Below, piece after piece: positions 27,104 through 37,444 of a stretch of 39,955 nucleotides of DNA. A program made the translations under genes and the position numbers. Source of the stretch: Allobosea sp. Root483D1 (lineage in GTDB: Bacteria > Pseudomonadota > Alphaproteobacteria > Rhizobiales > Beijerinckiaceae); the NCBI RefSeq assembly GCF_001429505.1, contig NZ_LMJW01000022.1, positions 624,068-664,022 on the forward strand. Direction: 5' to 3'. Numbering within the stretch: position 1 is the first letter of the stretch; each line of letters begins with the position of its first letter. Below the pieces are notes generated by a model. It saw only the letters and a program-made list of their open reading frames with translations. It was not told the DNA's origin and did no database searches.

Positions 27104-28513
27104 TCAGATCTGCTGCCGTATCTCGTCGATGCGAATGACGTCGTCCTCGCCGAGATAGCTGCCGTTCTGGACTTCGATCAGTTCGAGCGGCTCGGAGCCG
27201 CTGTTCTCGAGCTGGTGCACCGCTCCGAGCGGGATGAAGATATGGTCGTTCTTGCCGAAGTGGCCGACGGCCTCGTCGACCGTCACGGTGGCGGTGCCGC
27301 GCACGACCACCCAATGTTCCGAGCGGAAACGGTGCTTCTGCAGCAGCAAGCGTCCCTTGGGCGCGACGATCATGCGCTTGACCTGGAAGCCGTCGCCGGC
27401 ATCGACGATCTGGTAGGAGCCCCAGGAGCAGTGGACGCTCGCATGCGTCTCGGCCTGGCTGCAGCCCTTGCTGCGCAGGAGCTCGACGACCTGCTTGACC
27501 TCGCCGGCACGATTGCGGTCGGCGACCAGCACCGCGTCGCGGTTCGCGACCACGATCAGGTCCTCGACGCCGAGGACGGAGGTCATCGGCCCGTCGGTCG
27601 AGACCAGGCAATTGTGCGCGTCGACCAGCTCGACATTGCCGCGGCGGGCATTGCCGCTGCCGTCATGGTCGCTCAGCGCCCAGAGCGCATCCCAGCTGCC
27701 GATATCGGACCAGCCGCACGACATCGCGACGACGGCGGCCCGGTCGGTGCGCTCCATGACGGCGAAATCGATCGAGCGCTTCTGCGCCATGACGAATCCG
27801 TCCAGCGCCAGCGCGAAGGCGCCGGCCTCGTCGGTCCCGTTCGCGACGGCCGCTTCGACCGCGCTCACCGTTGCCGGTTCGAAGGTGCGGTATTCCTCGA
27901 TCAGGCTTCGCGCGCTGAACAGGAAATTGCCGGAGTTCCACATCCAGCGTCGGCGCAGATATTCGGCGGCGCGGCGCCCGTCCGGCTTCTCGGTGAAGCG
28001 CTCGACATGCCGGGCCTCGCCTTCGAGCACCATCCCGGGCTCGATCCAGCCGTAGTCCGTGCAGGCATGTTGCGCAGCCACACCGAAGGTCACTAGGCGC
28101 CCGGCACGGGCGGCGGGAAGGCCGCTGACGACGGCGTGCCGGAAGGCCGCGCGGTTGGTGACGATATGGTCGGAAGCGACGACGAGGACGGTGCTGTCCG
28201 CCTGCCGACCTTCCGCGATCAGGCAGCCGGCGAGGATGGCGGGGCCGGAATCGCGCCGGTCGGGCTCGAGCACGATCTCGGCCTCGGCGCCGATCTCCGC
28301 CAGCTGCCGCTCGGCCAGGACGCGGTGGTTGCGGTTGGTCAGGACGAGCGGCGGCTCGAACAGCTTGTGACGCAGGCGCAGGACGGTGTCCTGGAAGGTC
28401 GAGCGCTCGCCGAGCAGCATGGCGAACTGCTTGGGCAGGGAGTTGCGCGAGGTCGGCCACAGCCGCGTCCCGGCGCCGCCGCACATGATGATCGGGCGTA
28501 TCTTCGCAGGCAT
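27104..28513 (-). CDS. manC: Mannose-1-phosphate guanylyltransferase / mannose-6-phosphate isomerase
   Basis: A 469-residue bifunctional enzyme of the ManC/CpsB/AlgA type. The N-terminal nucleotidyltransferase has IIMCGGAGTRLWPTSR (8-23) and LPKQF (26-30), the GDP-mannose pyrophosphorylase signature. The C-terminal cupin of the type II phosphomannose isomerase covers about 355-460 (WGSYQIVDAG, VKRMIVAPKGRLLLQKH, RSEHWVVVRG). It makes GDP-mannose from mannose-1-phosphate in the cytoplasm. The GDP-mannose 3,5-epimerase encoded at 32053-33063 would use this product. GAGAGGG lies five bases upstream of the ATG. It follows the Wza gene by 31 bases and shares its operon. Confidence 0.96.
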   Translation of the reverse strand: MPAKIRPIIMCGGAGTRLWPTSRNSLPKQFAMLLGERSTFQDTVLRLRHKLFEPPLVLTNRNHRVLAERQLAEIGAEAEIVLEPDRRDSGPAILAGCLIAEGRQADSTVLVVASDHIVTNRAAFRHAVVSGLPAARAGRLVTFGVAAQHACTDYGWIEPGMVLEGEARHVERFTEKPDGRRAAEYLRRRWMWNSGNFLFSARSLIEEYRTFEPATVSAVEAAVANGTDEAGAFALALDGFVMAQKRSIDFAVMERTDRAAVVAMSCGWSDIGSWDALWALSDHDGSGNARRGNVELVDAHNCLVSTDGPMTSVLGVEDLIVVANRDAVLVADRNRAGEVKQVVELLRSKGCSQAETHASVHCSWGSYQIVDAGDGFQVKRMIVAPKGRLLLQKHRFRSEHWVVVRGTATVTVDEAVGHFGKNDHIFIPLGAVHQLENSGSEPLELIEVQNGSYLGEDDVIRIDEIRQQI

Positions 28514-28544
28514 GTCGACCCTCTCGGCGTGAGCTGCAACGGGA

Positions 28545-29906
28545 TCACTGCTGGCTGGCGAGACCCGTGAGTTGGCGCCTCGGTGTCTTTGCCTCGTCCC
28601 CGGAAAGCCCGCCCTCGATCGGCCGGGCTTTCGGAGCGACCTGGACGATGTCGCCCGGTTGCAGGGTGGTTTCGAATTTCGCCTGGAGCGTCACCGGCGT
28701 GAGGCCGGCCTGCCGCGTGATCCTGATGTCCCAATCCGCCGCCGCGCCGGAGCCCTCGCTCGCCACCACCCGGCGGCGCCGGCTTTCGGCGATCTCGCGG
28801 GCAGTCGGCAGGCTGCGCTCGACCTCGAGGATCTTCTGCCGGGTGTCCTGCAGCTCGAGCACGACACGGCGCATGTAGGTGGTGTCGAGCTCACGCAGCC
28901 GCAGCGTCAGCTCGCCGAGCGCCGTCTCGCTCTTGGCCAGCTCCGCCCGCAGGCGCGCCGCTTCGCCCTGCGTGCGGGTATAGTCGCGCTCGCGTTCGAC
29001 CTGGACGGTGCGTAAGCCATGGCCGGTCGTCGCCAGCTTGTTGTATTCGCTCGATTGCTCGCGCGTCAGCTCGACCTGCCGCTCGACCAGTCGGGCTTGC
29101 TCGGTCAGGGCGGCCTTTTCGGAGGCGAGCCGGGCGACCTGCTGGCTCAGCAAGTCGCGCTCGCCCTCGCGCGCCCGGCGCTGGAAGTCGAGGATCTCCT
29201 GTTCGCCGGCCAGAATTTGGACGCTGCCTGCGCTTCTTGCATCAGCCACGAGCTGCTTGACGCCGTCGCGTTCGGCTTCGAGGCGCTGGCGGCGCGCCGT
29301 CAGCGTCTGGAGCGAGGCAGTGAGCAACTGCTCGCGCTCGTCGGCGAGCAGGAGCTCGGATTTGAGGACGGCGATCGACTCGTCGCCCACCCGATAGCCG
29401 CCGGCCAGTGCGACCGCCGCGAGGACGTTGAGCCCGTGCCGGAAGGGATAGGTCCCCGGCGAGCGCACCTCGCCCATGATGTAGACCGGCTTCAGCTCCG
29501 CGACCCGCAGGCTGACCACGGCATCACGCAGATAGCCGTCCATCAGCGCGCTGCGGATGCGGGCTTCCGCTTCCGGCGCCGAGAGCCCGGCGATCCTGAT
29601 CCGCCCGGCCAGCGGCATGTTGACCGCGCCCGAGCCGTCCAGGACGAAATCGCCGGAAAGGTCGGTCTGGCCGAAGACCGAGATTGTGACCTTGTCGCCG
29701 ATCGAGAGCGTGTCGGCGGCCTCGCGGTCCGCGGCCGACGCCGTCGCGATCAGGACGAGTACCGAGGCGATCAGTGCCAGGACGAGCGGCCAGAGCCGAC
29801 GGCTTCGCGATCGATCAGCGTGCGCCGATGTTCCAAAGGTGAGGTGAGGGGTCCAGGAGTGAATTGACGCGTCCAAGGCTAGCTCCGACCGTCCTGCCCA
29901 AAGCAT
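28545..29906 (-). CDS. Wza-like polysaccharide export protein
   Basis: A 453-residue periplasmic or outer-membrane export protein. After a basic run (RSRSRRLW) there is a signal peptide (about 39-57, LVLALIASVLVLIATASA), and the mature protein begins near ADREA. The Poly_export domain follows (DKVTISVFGQTDLSGDFVLDG, shortened here to DKVTISVFGQTDLSG) with AGRIRIAGLSAPEAEARIRS. An SLBB domain comes next (VYIMGEVRSPGTYPFRHGLN), then a long coiled coil (about 190-390). It has no lipobox Cys at the cleavage site, unlike Wza of E. coli, so it is closer to the ExoF type. The start is uncertain: a TTG at 29876 has GGAG six bases upstream, and ATG 29906 and codons up to 30023 are also open. The divergent gap to 30166 holds promoters for both directions. 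Confidence 0.87.
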   Translation of the reverse strand: MLWAGRSELALDASIHSWTPHLTFGTSAHADRSRSRRLWPLVLALIASVLVLIATASAADREAADTLSIGDKVTISVFGQTDLSGDFVLDGSGAVNMPLAGRIRIAGLSAPEAEARIRSALMDGYLRDAVVSLRVAELKPVYIMGEVRSPGTYPFRHGLNVLAAVALAGGYRVGDESIAVLKSELLLADEREQLLTASLQTLTARRQRLEAERDGVKQLVADARSAGSVQILAGEQEILDFQRRAREGERDLLSQQVARLASEKAALTEQARLVERQVELTREQSSEYNKLATTGHGLRTVQVERERDYTRTQGEAARLRAELAKSETALGELTLRLRELDTTYMRRVVLELQDTRQKILEVERSLPTAREIAESRRRRVVASEGSGAAADWDIRITRQAGLTPVTLQAKFETTLQPGDIVQVAPKARPIEGGLSGDEAKTPRRQLTGLASQQ

Positions 29907-30165
29907 GGCGCTGCGATGCGGGCAGGATGTCAGGACCGGCTGCGTTTTCCGCTTCGGCATTCGGGCCAAGGCGCGTCGCCACCGGATTAATCCCATAGTG
30001 GAGCGCGGAGGCCGTGGTCGCACCGGGACGCCATTTTGCGCCGCGTGGGAAGTAGCCCTTCCTTGTTGCCGCCGGGGCGCTCACCTCCCAAAGCGTCCTT
30101 TGAGAACGCGGCGCTTGCAGCAAAGCTTTGGCTCCCTCCCGTGCCCGATCCGGCGGAGCTCAGAC

Positions 30166-31148
<983 letters not shown>

Positions 31149-31149
<1 letters not shown>

Positions 31150-31946
31150 TGACGCCCGCGGACCCGCTTCCCCGCGCGCGCATCATGGGCGTGAACGTCA
31201 GCGCCATCACCATGGCGGACGCCTTGCGCACGGTCGAGGACTGGATCGGCCGGAGGGCACGCAACTATGTCTGCATCACCGGCGTCCACGGCGTGATCGA
31301 GAGCCAGTCGGATCCCAGGCTCATGGCGATCCATGAGCGCGCTGGAATGGCGACTCCCGACGGCATGCCCTTGGTCTGGATGGCCCGCAAGCTCGGCCAT
31401 GGCCGTACCGAGCGGGTCTACGGACCGGAGCTGATGCTGCGCCTCACGGAGCTATCGGCCGAGAAGGGCTACCGCCAATATTACTTCGGTGGTGCGCCCG
31501 GCCTCGCCGAGCGCCTGCGCGAGCGTCTCACCGCGCGCTTTCCGGGGCTCGCCGTGGCCGGCACGTTCTCGCCGCCATTCCGGCCCTCGTCGGCGCTGGA
31601 GGACGAGGAGATCGTGCACATGATCAACGCGGCCCGGCCCGACATCGTCTGGGTCGGGCTCAGCACGCCGAAGCAGGAATACTGGATGGCGGGGCATCTC
31701 GACCGGATCGAGGCGCCGGTGATGATCGGCGTCGGCGCCGCCTTCGATTTCCTCGCCGGCACCAAGCGCCAGGCCCCGGCCTGGATGCAGAAGCGCGGTC
31801 TCGAATGGCTGTTCAGACTGCTGTCGGAGCCGCGGCGGCTCTGGCGCCGCTATGGCAAGATCGTGCCGCAGTTCATGGTCGGCGCCAGCCTGCAGCTGCT
31901 CCGGCAGAAGACTGCGCTCGCGGTTGCTCCGAAAAGGCAGGTCTAA
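31149..31946 (+). CDS. WecG/TagA/CpsF-family glycosyltransferase
   Basis: A 265-residue family 26 glycosyltransferase. Signatures are MGVNVSAITMADALRTVEDW (13-32), ATPDGMPLVWMARKLG (about 68-83), RVYGPELM, the glycine-rich YYFGGAPGLAERLRERL (about 114-130) and IVWVGLSTPKQEYWMAGHL (about 163-181). The family transfers N-acetylmannosaminuronate or similar sugars to the undecaprenyl-linked acceptor at the inner face of the membrane. The ATG overlaps the stop of the UDP-xylose synthase gene by one base. Many EPS loci pair such an enzyme with an ExoY/WbaP initiating transferase, which is encoded here at 33110. The donor sugar is not predictable. Confidence 0.92.
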
Positions 31947-32052
31947 CCCCAAGAGATAGATCGTCTCAAAGGGGGTATAGTTCGGTTTAACCACCTGATT
32001 TAAAAAGATAAAAACGCTATCACGGAGTTCCATTCTTCAGTGGAGCGAAGTA

Positions 32053-33063
32053 ATGTCCAGGAAATCTGTGCTGGTTACGGGCGCTGGCGGCTTTATCGGC
32101 TTCCATCTTGTGAATTATCTCAAGGATCGAGGCTATTGGGTCCGAGGAGTCGACATCAAGGACCCAGAATACCAAGCCAGCTCGGCGGATGAATTCCGCA
32201 TTCTGGACCTGCGCGAGATGGACGATTGTCGCGAGGCCGTCCACGGCATGGACGAGGTCTACAACCTCGCCGCGGATATGGGCGGCATCGGCTACATCTC
32301 CGGCGCACACGCCTCGATCACCTACAACAACACGATGATCAGCGCGCAGATGCTGAAGGCGGCCCATGACGCCAAGGTCCAGCGCTTCCTGTTCTCCTCC
32401 TCGGCCTGTGTCTATCCGCAGTTTCTCCAGGATGTGCCCTCGGTCGTGCCGCTGAAGGAGGACGATGCCTTCCCCGCCGATCCCGAGCCGGGATACGGGC
32501 TGGAGAAGCTCTATACCGAGAAGCTGTGCGAGTATTTCACCGAGGATTACGGCTTCCAGACCCGGCTGGTCCGCTTCCACAATGTCTATGGGCCGCTCGG
32601 CACCTGGGACGGCGGCAAGGAGAAGGCGCCGGCTGCCATCTGTCGCAAGGTCGCGCTGGCGAAATCGGGTGAGGCGATCGAGGTCTGGGGCGACGGCAAG
32701 CAGACCCGCTCCTTCATGTACATCGACGATTGCGTCGAAGGCATCTACCGCATCATGCGCTCGGATTATGCCAAGCCGCTCAATCTCGGCACCGACGAGC
32801 TGGTCGACGTCAGCGGGCTGGTCGACATCATCGCCGGGATCGCCGGCAAGACCATCCAGAAGCGCTTCAACACCAATCGCCCGCAGGGCGTCCGCGGTCG
32901 CAACAGCGACAACAACCGGCTGCGCGACGTGCTCGGCTGGGAGCCCTCGATCCATCTCGGCCAGGGGCTGATCCCGACCTATGCCTGGATCGCCGGCGAG
33001 GCGAAGGCGAGGGCCGAGCGCGAGGCGATGATCGAGACGATTCCCACGATCGCGGCGCAGTAG
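32053..33063 (+). CDS. GDP-mannose 3,5-epimerase
   Basis: A 336-residue extended SDR enzyme that closely follows the plant-type GDP-mannose 3,5-epimerase. Features are VTGAGGFIGFHL (8-19), ADMGGIGYI (74-82), SSSACVYP with the catalytic Cys119, YGLEK (Tyr148, Lys152), FHNVYGPLGTWDGGKEKAPA (175-194) with Lys191 as the second acid-base residue, WGDGKQTRSFMYIDDCVEGI and the late motif PQGVRGRNSDN. The expected product is GDP-L-galactose (and GDP-L-gulose) from GDP-mannose. GGAG lies seven bases upstream of the ATG. A 106-base gap rich in A and T precedes it, so it may have its own promoter in addition to read-through. Confidence 0.9.
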   Translation: MSRKSVLVTGAGGFIGFHLVNYLKDRGYWVRGVDIKDPEYQASSADEFRILDLREMDDCREAVHGMDEVYNLAADMGGIGYISGAHASITYNNTMISAQMLKAAHDAKVQRFLFSSSACVYPQFLQDVPSVVPLKEDDAFPADPEPGYGLEKLYTEKLCEYFTEDYGFQTRLVRFHNVYGPLGTWDGGKEKAPAAICRKVALAKSGEAIEVWGDGKQTRSFMYIDDCVEGIYRIMRSDYAKPLNLGTDELVDVSGLVDIIAGIAGKTIQKRFNTNRPQGVRGRNSDNNRLRDVLGWEPSIHLGQGLIPTYAWIAGEAKARAEREAMIETIPTIAAQ

Positions 33064-33109
33064 CGCGTCCGCTCTTTCATGCAGCCGAGCGAGACCGCGG
33101 GAGTTTGCC

Positions 33110-34585
33110 ATGCCGGATGTCATCACGACTGTCGTGCCCGCCTCGATCGGTATGGCAACGCCGGGCCGGCTGCCCGGCGCCAATGTCACTCCGACGATGC
33201 GGCGGCGAGTTGTCGCCGCATCGCTAATGCTCGGAGACCTCGTCACCTTGACGATCGTCGCTGGCGTCCTGCAGCTCGGCGCCGTCATCGCGGCCTCCGA
33301 TACCGACACCAACATGGCGGGCCTGGTCCTGGTCTGGGCAGCGGCCCTGTGTGGTGCCCTGGGCGGCTTCGGGCTCTACGGTTCGGAGCGGGCCGAACCG
33401 GTCGACCGTCTGCGCCGGCGCACGCTCGGCAATGTCGCCGCGGCAGCCGTGGTGCTCGTCTGGCTGCTGGTCGATGATCCGTCCAATCACCTCTGGGGCT
33501 TCGTGATCGCTGGCGCGGGCCTGACGGTCATGCTCGGCTATTATGTCGAGGCGCTGATCCGCGGCTCGCTGCTGCGGCGCGACCTGTGGACCGCGCCGAC
33601 CGTGCTCTATGGCACGATGCAGGCATGCCTCGCTTTGGCGCGCGATCTGGCCTCGCGGCCGGAGCTCGGCCTGAAGCCGGTCGCCATCCTCACCGACGAC
33701 GAGGGCGATGCGCTCTCCGATGCTTTGGAGAGGTGCGACCTGCCGGTGATCACCCGCGGCCAGGCCAACATCATCTCGCCGGGGATCGAGGTCGCCCTGT
33801 GCGCCTCGGGCGATCTCCATGTCGAGAAGGCGGATTGGCTTGCCCGCCTGCCAGTGCGCCAGATCTTCGTCGTCCACGACGCCTCGACGCTCCAGGTCCT
33901 CAATCCGCAGCTGCGGGCGATGGGCGGGCTGCTCGGGCTCGAACTGCGCAGCGCCATCCACAGGCCGAGCAATCTGCGCCTGAAACGAGTGCTCGATCTG
34001 ATTGTCGCGCTTCCGGTCGCCCTTGCGGCCCTGCCGGTGGTCGCGGTGCTCGCGCTTGCGGTGAAGGCGGTCGACAACGGGCCCGCCTTCTACGCCCAGC
34101 CGCGGATCGGCCGGAACGGCCACGTCTTCAAGGTCTACAAGCTGCGCAGCATGTATGCCGATGCCGAGGCACGGCTCGCCGCGCATCTGGAGGCCGACGG
34201 CGCGGCGCGGCAGGAATGGGAGCGCTTCTTCAAGCTGTCGAACGATCCGCGGATCCTGCCGAAGATCGGGCAGTTCATCCGCAGCTCCAGCCTCGACGAG
34301 CTGCCGCAGCTCTGGAACGTCCTGCGCGGCGATATGAGCATCGTCGGGCCGCGGCCGTTCCCGGCCTATCACAATCAATGCTTCGACACCGCTTTCCAGG
34401 CTCTGCGGACCAGCGTGCCGCCCGGCCTGACCGGCCTCTGGCAGGTGACGGATCGCAGCGACGGCGACCTCGCCGTCCAGAAGCGGCAGGACAGCTTCTA
34501 CATCCACAACTGGTCGTTCTGGCTCGACTTCTACGTCCTGCTGCAAACCGTCCCTGCCGTTCTCCACGGCCGGGGCGCGAAATAG
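33110..34585 (+). CDS. Polyprenyl-phosphate sugar-1-phosphate transferase (WbaP/ExoY type)
   Basis: A 491-residue membrane enzyme that starts the EPS repeat by transferring a sugar-1-phosphate to undecaprenyl phosphate. Hydrophobic helices span about 40-150, followed by a nucleotide-binding-like middle domain. The catalytic bacterial sugar transferase domain (about 285-491) has RLKRVLDLIVALPVALAALP, HVFKVYKLRSMYADAEARL, SSLDELPQLWNVLRGDMSIV and PRPFPAYH, then PPGLTGLWQVTDRS. Length and domain order match WbaP-type enzymes (galactose or glucose-1-phosphate). GGGAG is upstream of the ATG. It is in line with the epimerase and Wzz genes, with gaps of 46 and 95 bases. Confidence 0.93.
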   Translation: MPDVITTVVPASIGMATPGRLPGANVTPTMRRRVVAASLMLGDLVTLTIVAGVLQLGAVIAASDTDTNMAGLVLVWAAALCGALGGFGLYGSERAEPVDRLRRRTLGNVAAAAVVLVWLLVDDPSNHLWGFVIAGAGLTVMLGYYVEALIRGSLLRRDLWTAPTVLYGTMQACLALARDLASRPELGLKPVAILTDDEGDALSDALERCDLPVITRGQANIISPGIEVALCASGDLHVEKADWLARLPVRQIFVVHDASTLQVLNPQLRAMGGLLGLELRSAIHRPSNLRLKRVLDLIVALPVALAALPVVAVLALAVKAVDNGPAFYAQPRIGRNGHVFKVYKLRSMYADAEARLAAHLEADGAARQEWERFFKLSNDPRILPKIGQFIRSSSLDELPQLWNVLRGDMSIVGPRPFPAYHNQCFDTAFQALRTSVPPGLTGLWQVTDRSDGDLAVQKRQDSFYIHNWSFWLDFYVLLQTVPAVLHGRGAK

Positions 34586-34680
34586 CGCGCAGGCGACTTC
34601 CGCTCGAGCTGGCCGTCCGCGCAGCGCCGGCCAGCCTCGATCGACATCTCGGCTCAAATCAGCAGGCGAGGCACGGGACC

Positions 34681-36861
34681 ATGGATCTCTTCAGCGACAT
34701 GCGAAGCCACCGTCCTCCTGCGACGCTCGCGAAGCATTACGATGCGGTGACCTTCGATTTCCTCTCCATGCTCTGGCGGCGGCGGCTGTTGATCCTCGCC
34801 GTGACCTGCGCAACGGCGCTGGCGGCCGGGCTCTATTTGACGGTCACGCCCCAGCGCTACACTGCCGATCTGGTCCTGCAGTTCGACTTCACGCGCGAGG
34901 ACAGCGGCGGGGGCGGCAAGGCGAGCAGCGTCGCGCTCGATGCCTCGACGCTGGTGGAGAGCGAGGCGCGGATCATCCGCTCGCTCGCCACGGCTCGTGC
35001 GGTCGCCTCGCGCCTCGGTCTCGACCAGACTGCGCCGAGCCATCCCTCGGGAATCTCCGGCCTGTTCACGGGGGCAGCCGAACTGATCTTCCCGTCCTCG
35101 GTGCGACACACGCTGCGCAACCTTGCCGGCTTCGGCAGCGGATCGGCCGAGCCGACTGCGCGCGACATCGCCGCCCAGCAACTGCTCGGCGCGCTCGGCG
35201 TCAGCAACGACACCAAGGCCTATCTGGTGACGCTGACCTATCGCGATCCCGACCCCGACCGTGCGGCGTTGATCGTCAACGCCTTCGGCAACGAATATCT
35301 GCGCCGCAAGATGGAAGCGACCGCCAGCGCCTCGCAGCGTTCCAGCCAGTGGTATGGCGCGCAGGCCCAGGAGGCCCGCGCCAATCTGGGGAAGATCGAT
35401 AAGGAGATCGAAGCCTTCCGGATGAGGACCGGCTTCGTCGAGCTCGGGCAGGACGGCGCCGATATGCAGCAGCAGCAGCTTCGCGACATGCTGACCCAGC
35501 TCAATACGGTGTCCGCCACACGGCTCGGGGAAGAGACCCGTCTGCAGCGCGCCCAGGTCTCCCTGGCCGCCGGCAACATCCCGCAGACCAACGATCTCGG
35601 CGGTTCGCCGGTGGTTCAGCAGCTTCTCGACGAAGAGGGCAAGGCGCGCCGGGCTCTCGACGAAATGGTCTCCGTCTCGGGCGAGCGTCATCCCGCCGTC
35701 CAGCGGCTGCGGCTGTCGCTCAGCGCCGTGCAGGAGCGGTTGCAGAAGCAACTGGCGCAATCCGTCGCCAATATCGAAACCGACGTCCAGGCCGCCCGCA
35801 ACGCCGAGGCCGCACTGCGCGAACGCGTCGCGACGCTGCAGACCAAGTCGATCGAGGCGAGGGGGCTGGAGGGCCAGCTGCGTACCCTGCAGGCCGAAGC
35901 GACGGCGGCGCGCGACCGCCTGAAGCAGCTCTCAGACGCCCATCAGCAGGCCAGCGCCGTGAGCGAGCTGCGGCCGATCATCGCCCAGATCGTCGCGCCT
36001 GCCGATATCCCCTCGCTGCCGAGCTCGATCAAGCCGTCCCTGGTGCTCGGCCTTGCCACGATCGGCGGGCTGATGGCCGGGGCCGGGCTCTCCTATCTGC
36101 TGGAAAAACGGGATCGCGGATTCCGCAGCGAGAACGAGTTCGCCGCGGAGACACGGACCAACTGCGTCGGGCTTCTTCCGAATCTGGAGCACTACCCCGG
36201 CGGGCTGGAGAGCCTGGTCTTCGCCGAGGCGGTGCGCTCGATGGTGGCCGAGCTGTTCCCGTCGAGCAATCCGCCCAAATTCGTGCTGATCACCTCGTCG
36301 GCGCCCGGAGAAGGCAAGTCCTTCGTCGCCTCCGCCATGGCGCGCGTGCTGGCGATGATGGGCCAGCGGGTGCTGGTGGTGGACGGCTCGCCCCGGCGCC
36401 TGCTGCTGGGCCAGAATTTCCCGCACGAGGCGCTGCTCGACCAGTGCCTGCCGCAGGTCGGCGACTCCGGCGGTCCGGGTACGAGCCCGGTCGCCACGGT
36501 TCGGCGCGCCTCCGGCCTGCGCGACAGCCAGAACGTCTATTCGAACCCGGCTTTCGAGGCGATGCTGCGCGAGGCGCGGGCGCGCTACGACGTCATCCTG
36601 TTCGAGGTGGCGCCCGTGCTGCTCTCGGCCGACAGCGCCCTGCTGCGCGAGCACGCCGATACGGTGCTGCACGTCGTCAGGTGGAACGACACGCTGAAGA
36701 GCACGGTCTCCGCGACGCTCGACCACCTCGCCAGGCTGGGGCTGGACGTCGCCGGCGTCGTGCTCAACGGCGTCGACCTCGAGGAGCAGGGCCGCTACGA
36801 GGTCTCCGACCGTGGCCGCGTCTATCGCAACTACAAGTCCTTCTATCAGGCCTCGGCATGA
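34681..36861 (+). CDS. Wzz/GumC-type co-polymerase fused to a BY-kinase-like domain
   Basis: A 726-residue polysaccharide co-polymerase. TM1 is about 35-55, the periplasmic Wzz part runs to about 450 with long coiled coils (225-425), and TM2 is about 453-474. The cytoplasmic ATPase-like domain follows. Walker A is intact (SSAPGEGKS, Lys546). Walker A' reads VVDGSPRR (566-573) where BY-kinases have DxDxR, and Walker B reads VILFEVAP (638-645), with Glu642 replacing the usual Asp. A C-terminal Tyr cluster is present (Tyr706, 715, 718, 722). It should control chain length and couple to Wza. Kinase activity may be weakened by the altered motifs. Its stop overlaps the start of the zinc-ribbon gene as ATGA. 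Confidence 0.92.
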   Translation: MDLFSDMRSHRPPATLAKHYDAVTFDFLSMLWRRRLLILAVTCATALAAGLYLTVTPQRYTADLVLQFDFTREDSGGGGKASSVALDASTLVESEARIIRSLATARAVASRLGLDQTAPSHPSGISGLFTGAAELIFPSSVRHTLRNLAGFGSGSAEPTARDIAAQQLLGALGVSNDTKAYLVTLTYRDPDPDRAALIVNAFGNEYLRRKMEATASASQRSSQWYGAQAQEARANLGKIDKEIEAFRMRTGFVELGQDGADMQQQQLRDMLTQLNTVSATRLGEETRLQRAQVSLAAGNIPQTNDLGGSPVVQQLLDEEGKARRALDEMVSVSGERHPAVQRLRLSLSAVQERLQKQLAQSVANIETDVQAARNAEAALRERVATLQTKSIEARGLEGQLRTLQAEATAARDRLKQLSDAHQQASAVSELRPIIAQIVAPADIPSLPSSIKPSLVLGLATIGGLMAGAGLSYLLEKRDRGFRSENEFAAETRTNCVGLLPNLEHYPGGLESLVFAEAVRSMVAELFPSSNPPKFVLITSSAPGEGKSFVASAMARVLAMMGQRVLVVDGSPRRLLLGQNFPHEALLDQCLPQVGDSGGPGTSPVATVRRASGLRDSQNVYSNPAFEAMLREARARYDVILFEVAPVLLSADSALLREHADTVLHVVRWNDTLKSTVSATLDHLARLGLDVAGVVLNGVDLEEQGRYEVSDRGRVYRNYKSFYQASA

Positions 36862-37163
36862 GCAGTCGCTTGCATCGCTATGCCGCGCTGCTGGCGGCCC
36901 CGGATCTCGGCGCGCCGTCGCCGTCGCCGCCAAGCGGCGGGTTCGGCTGCCAGGCGTGCGGCTCGCCCGCCGTCCACCTGCCGAGCGATCTGTCGGCCGA
37001 CGGGCTCGTCATCTGCGATGGCTGCCAGCGCCCGGTCGCGACCCTGGCCGCCTTCCGGGCCTATGTCGATCGGCTGGCTGCGAGCGCCCAGTTTTGCGAC
37101 CATCACCTGACGGTCTGCCACTCCGATTCGGAGGCCGGATTCGATCAGACCGTGTCGAGCTGA
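36858..37163 (+). CDS. Small zinc-ribbon-like hypothetical protein
   Basis: A 101-residue protein not assigned to a named family. Two CxxC pairs, Cys31/Cys34 (GCQACG) and Cys53/Cys56 (ICDGCQ), 18 residues apart, form a likely zinc ribbon. A short helix follows (TLAAFRAYVDRLAA, 62-75), then Cys80, His82/83 and Cys87-His88. No membrane segment is present, and the first 30 residues are Ala/Pro-rich. Its ATG overlaps the stop of the Wzz/BY-kinase gene (ATGA), so it is made together with it and may bind or regulate the kinase domain; that is inference from position. Confidence 0.7.
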   Translation: MSSRLHRYAALLAAPDLGAPSPSPPSGGFGCQACGSPAVHLPSDLSADGLVICDGCQRPVATLAAFRAYVDRLAASAQFCDHHLTVCHSDSEAGFDQTVSS

Positions 37164-37319
37164 CCGGAAAACCAACCTCTGGTTTCAGGATTGAGGCCGT
37201 TCAGTGATTCGATTCGCGGCGCGAACGGGTAGATTTGGCTGACGCCGCCGTTCCATCAACAGGGCCAGCGGTGCCGCGAGCAAGAAGCAATCCATTGATA
37301 TATTACGTCAAAAAAAGAC

Positions 37320-37341
37320 GATTAGTCCGTTTGGACTAATC
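37320..37341. promoter_or_regulatory. Perfect 9-bp inverted repeat upstream of the beta-helix gene
   Basis: GATTAGTCC (37320-37328) and GGACTAATC (37333-37341) flank the loop GTTT, about 105 bases upstream of the ATG at 37445. On the minus strand it is followed by CGTCTTTTTT, so it could end a minus-strand transcript, but no minus-strand gene lies to its right. An operator or a bidirectional terminator for the preceding operon is more likely. Confidence 0.45.
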
Positions 37342-37444
37342 CTTCCGAGTACACGTTCCGGACGTTGGGTAGAATCGAATCACGGGGGAGGGGTATTTAG
37401 GGCTCGATCACTTTGAGTGTTCCAGCCAAAAACGGAGCCCCTTT

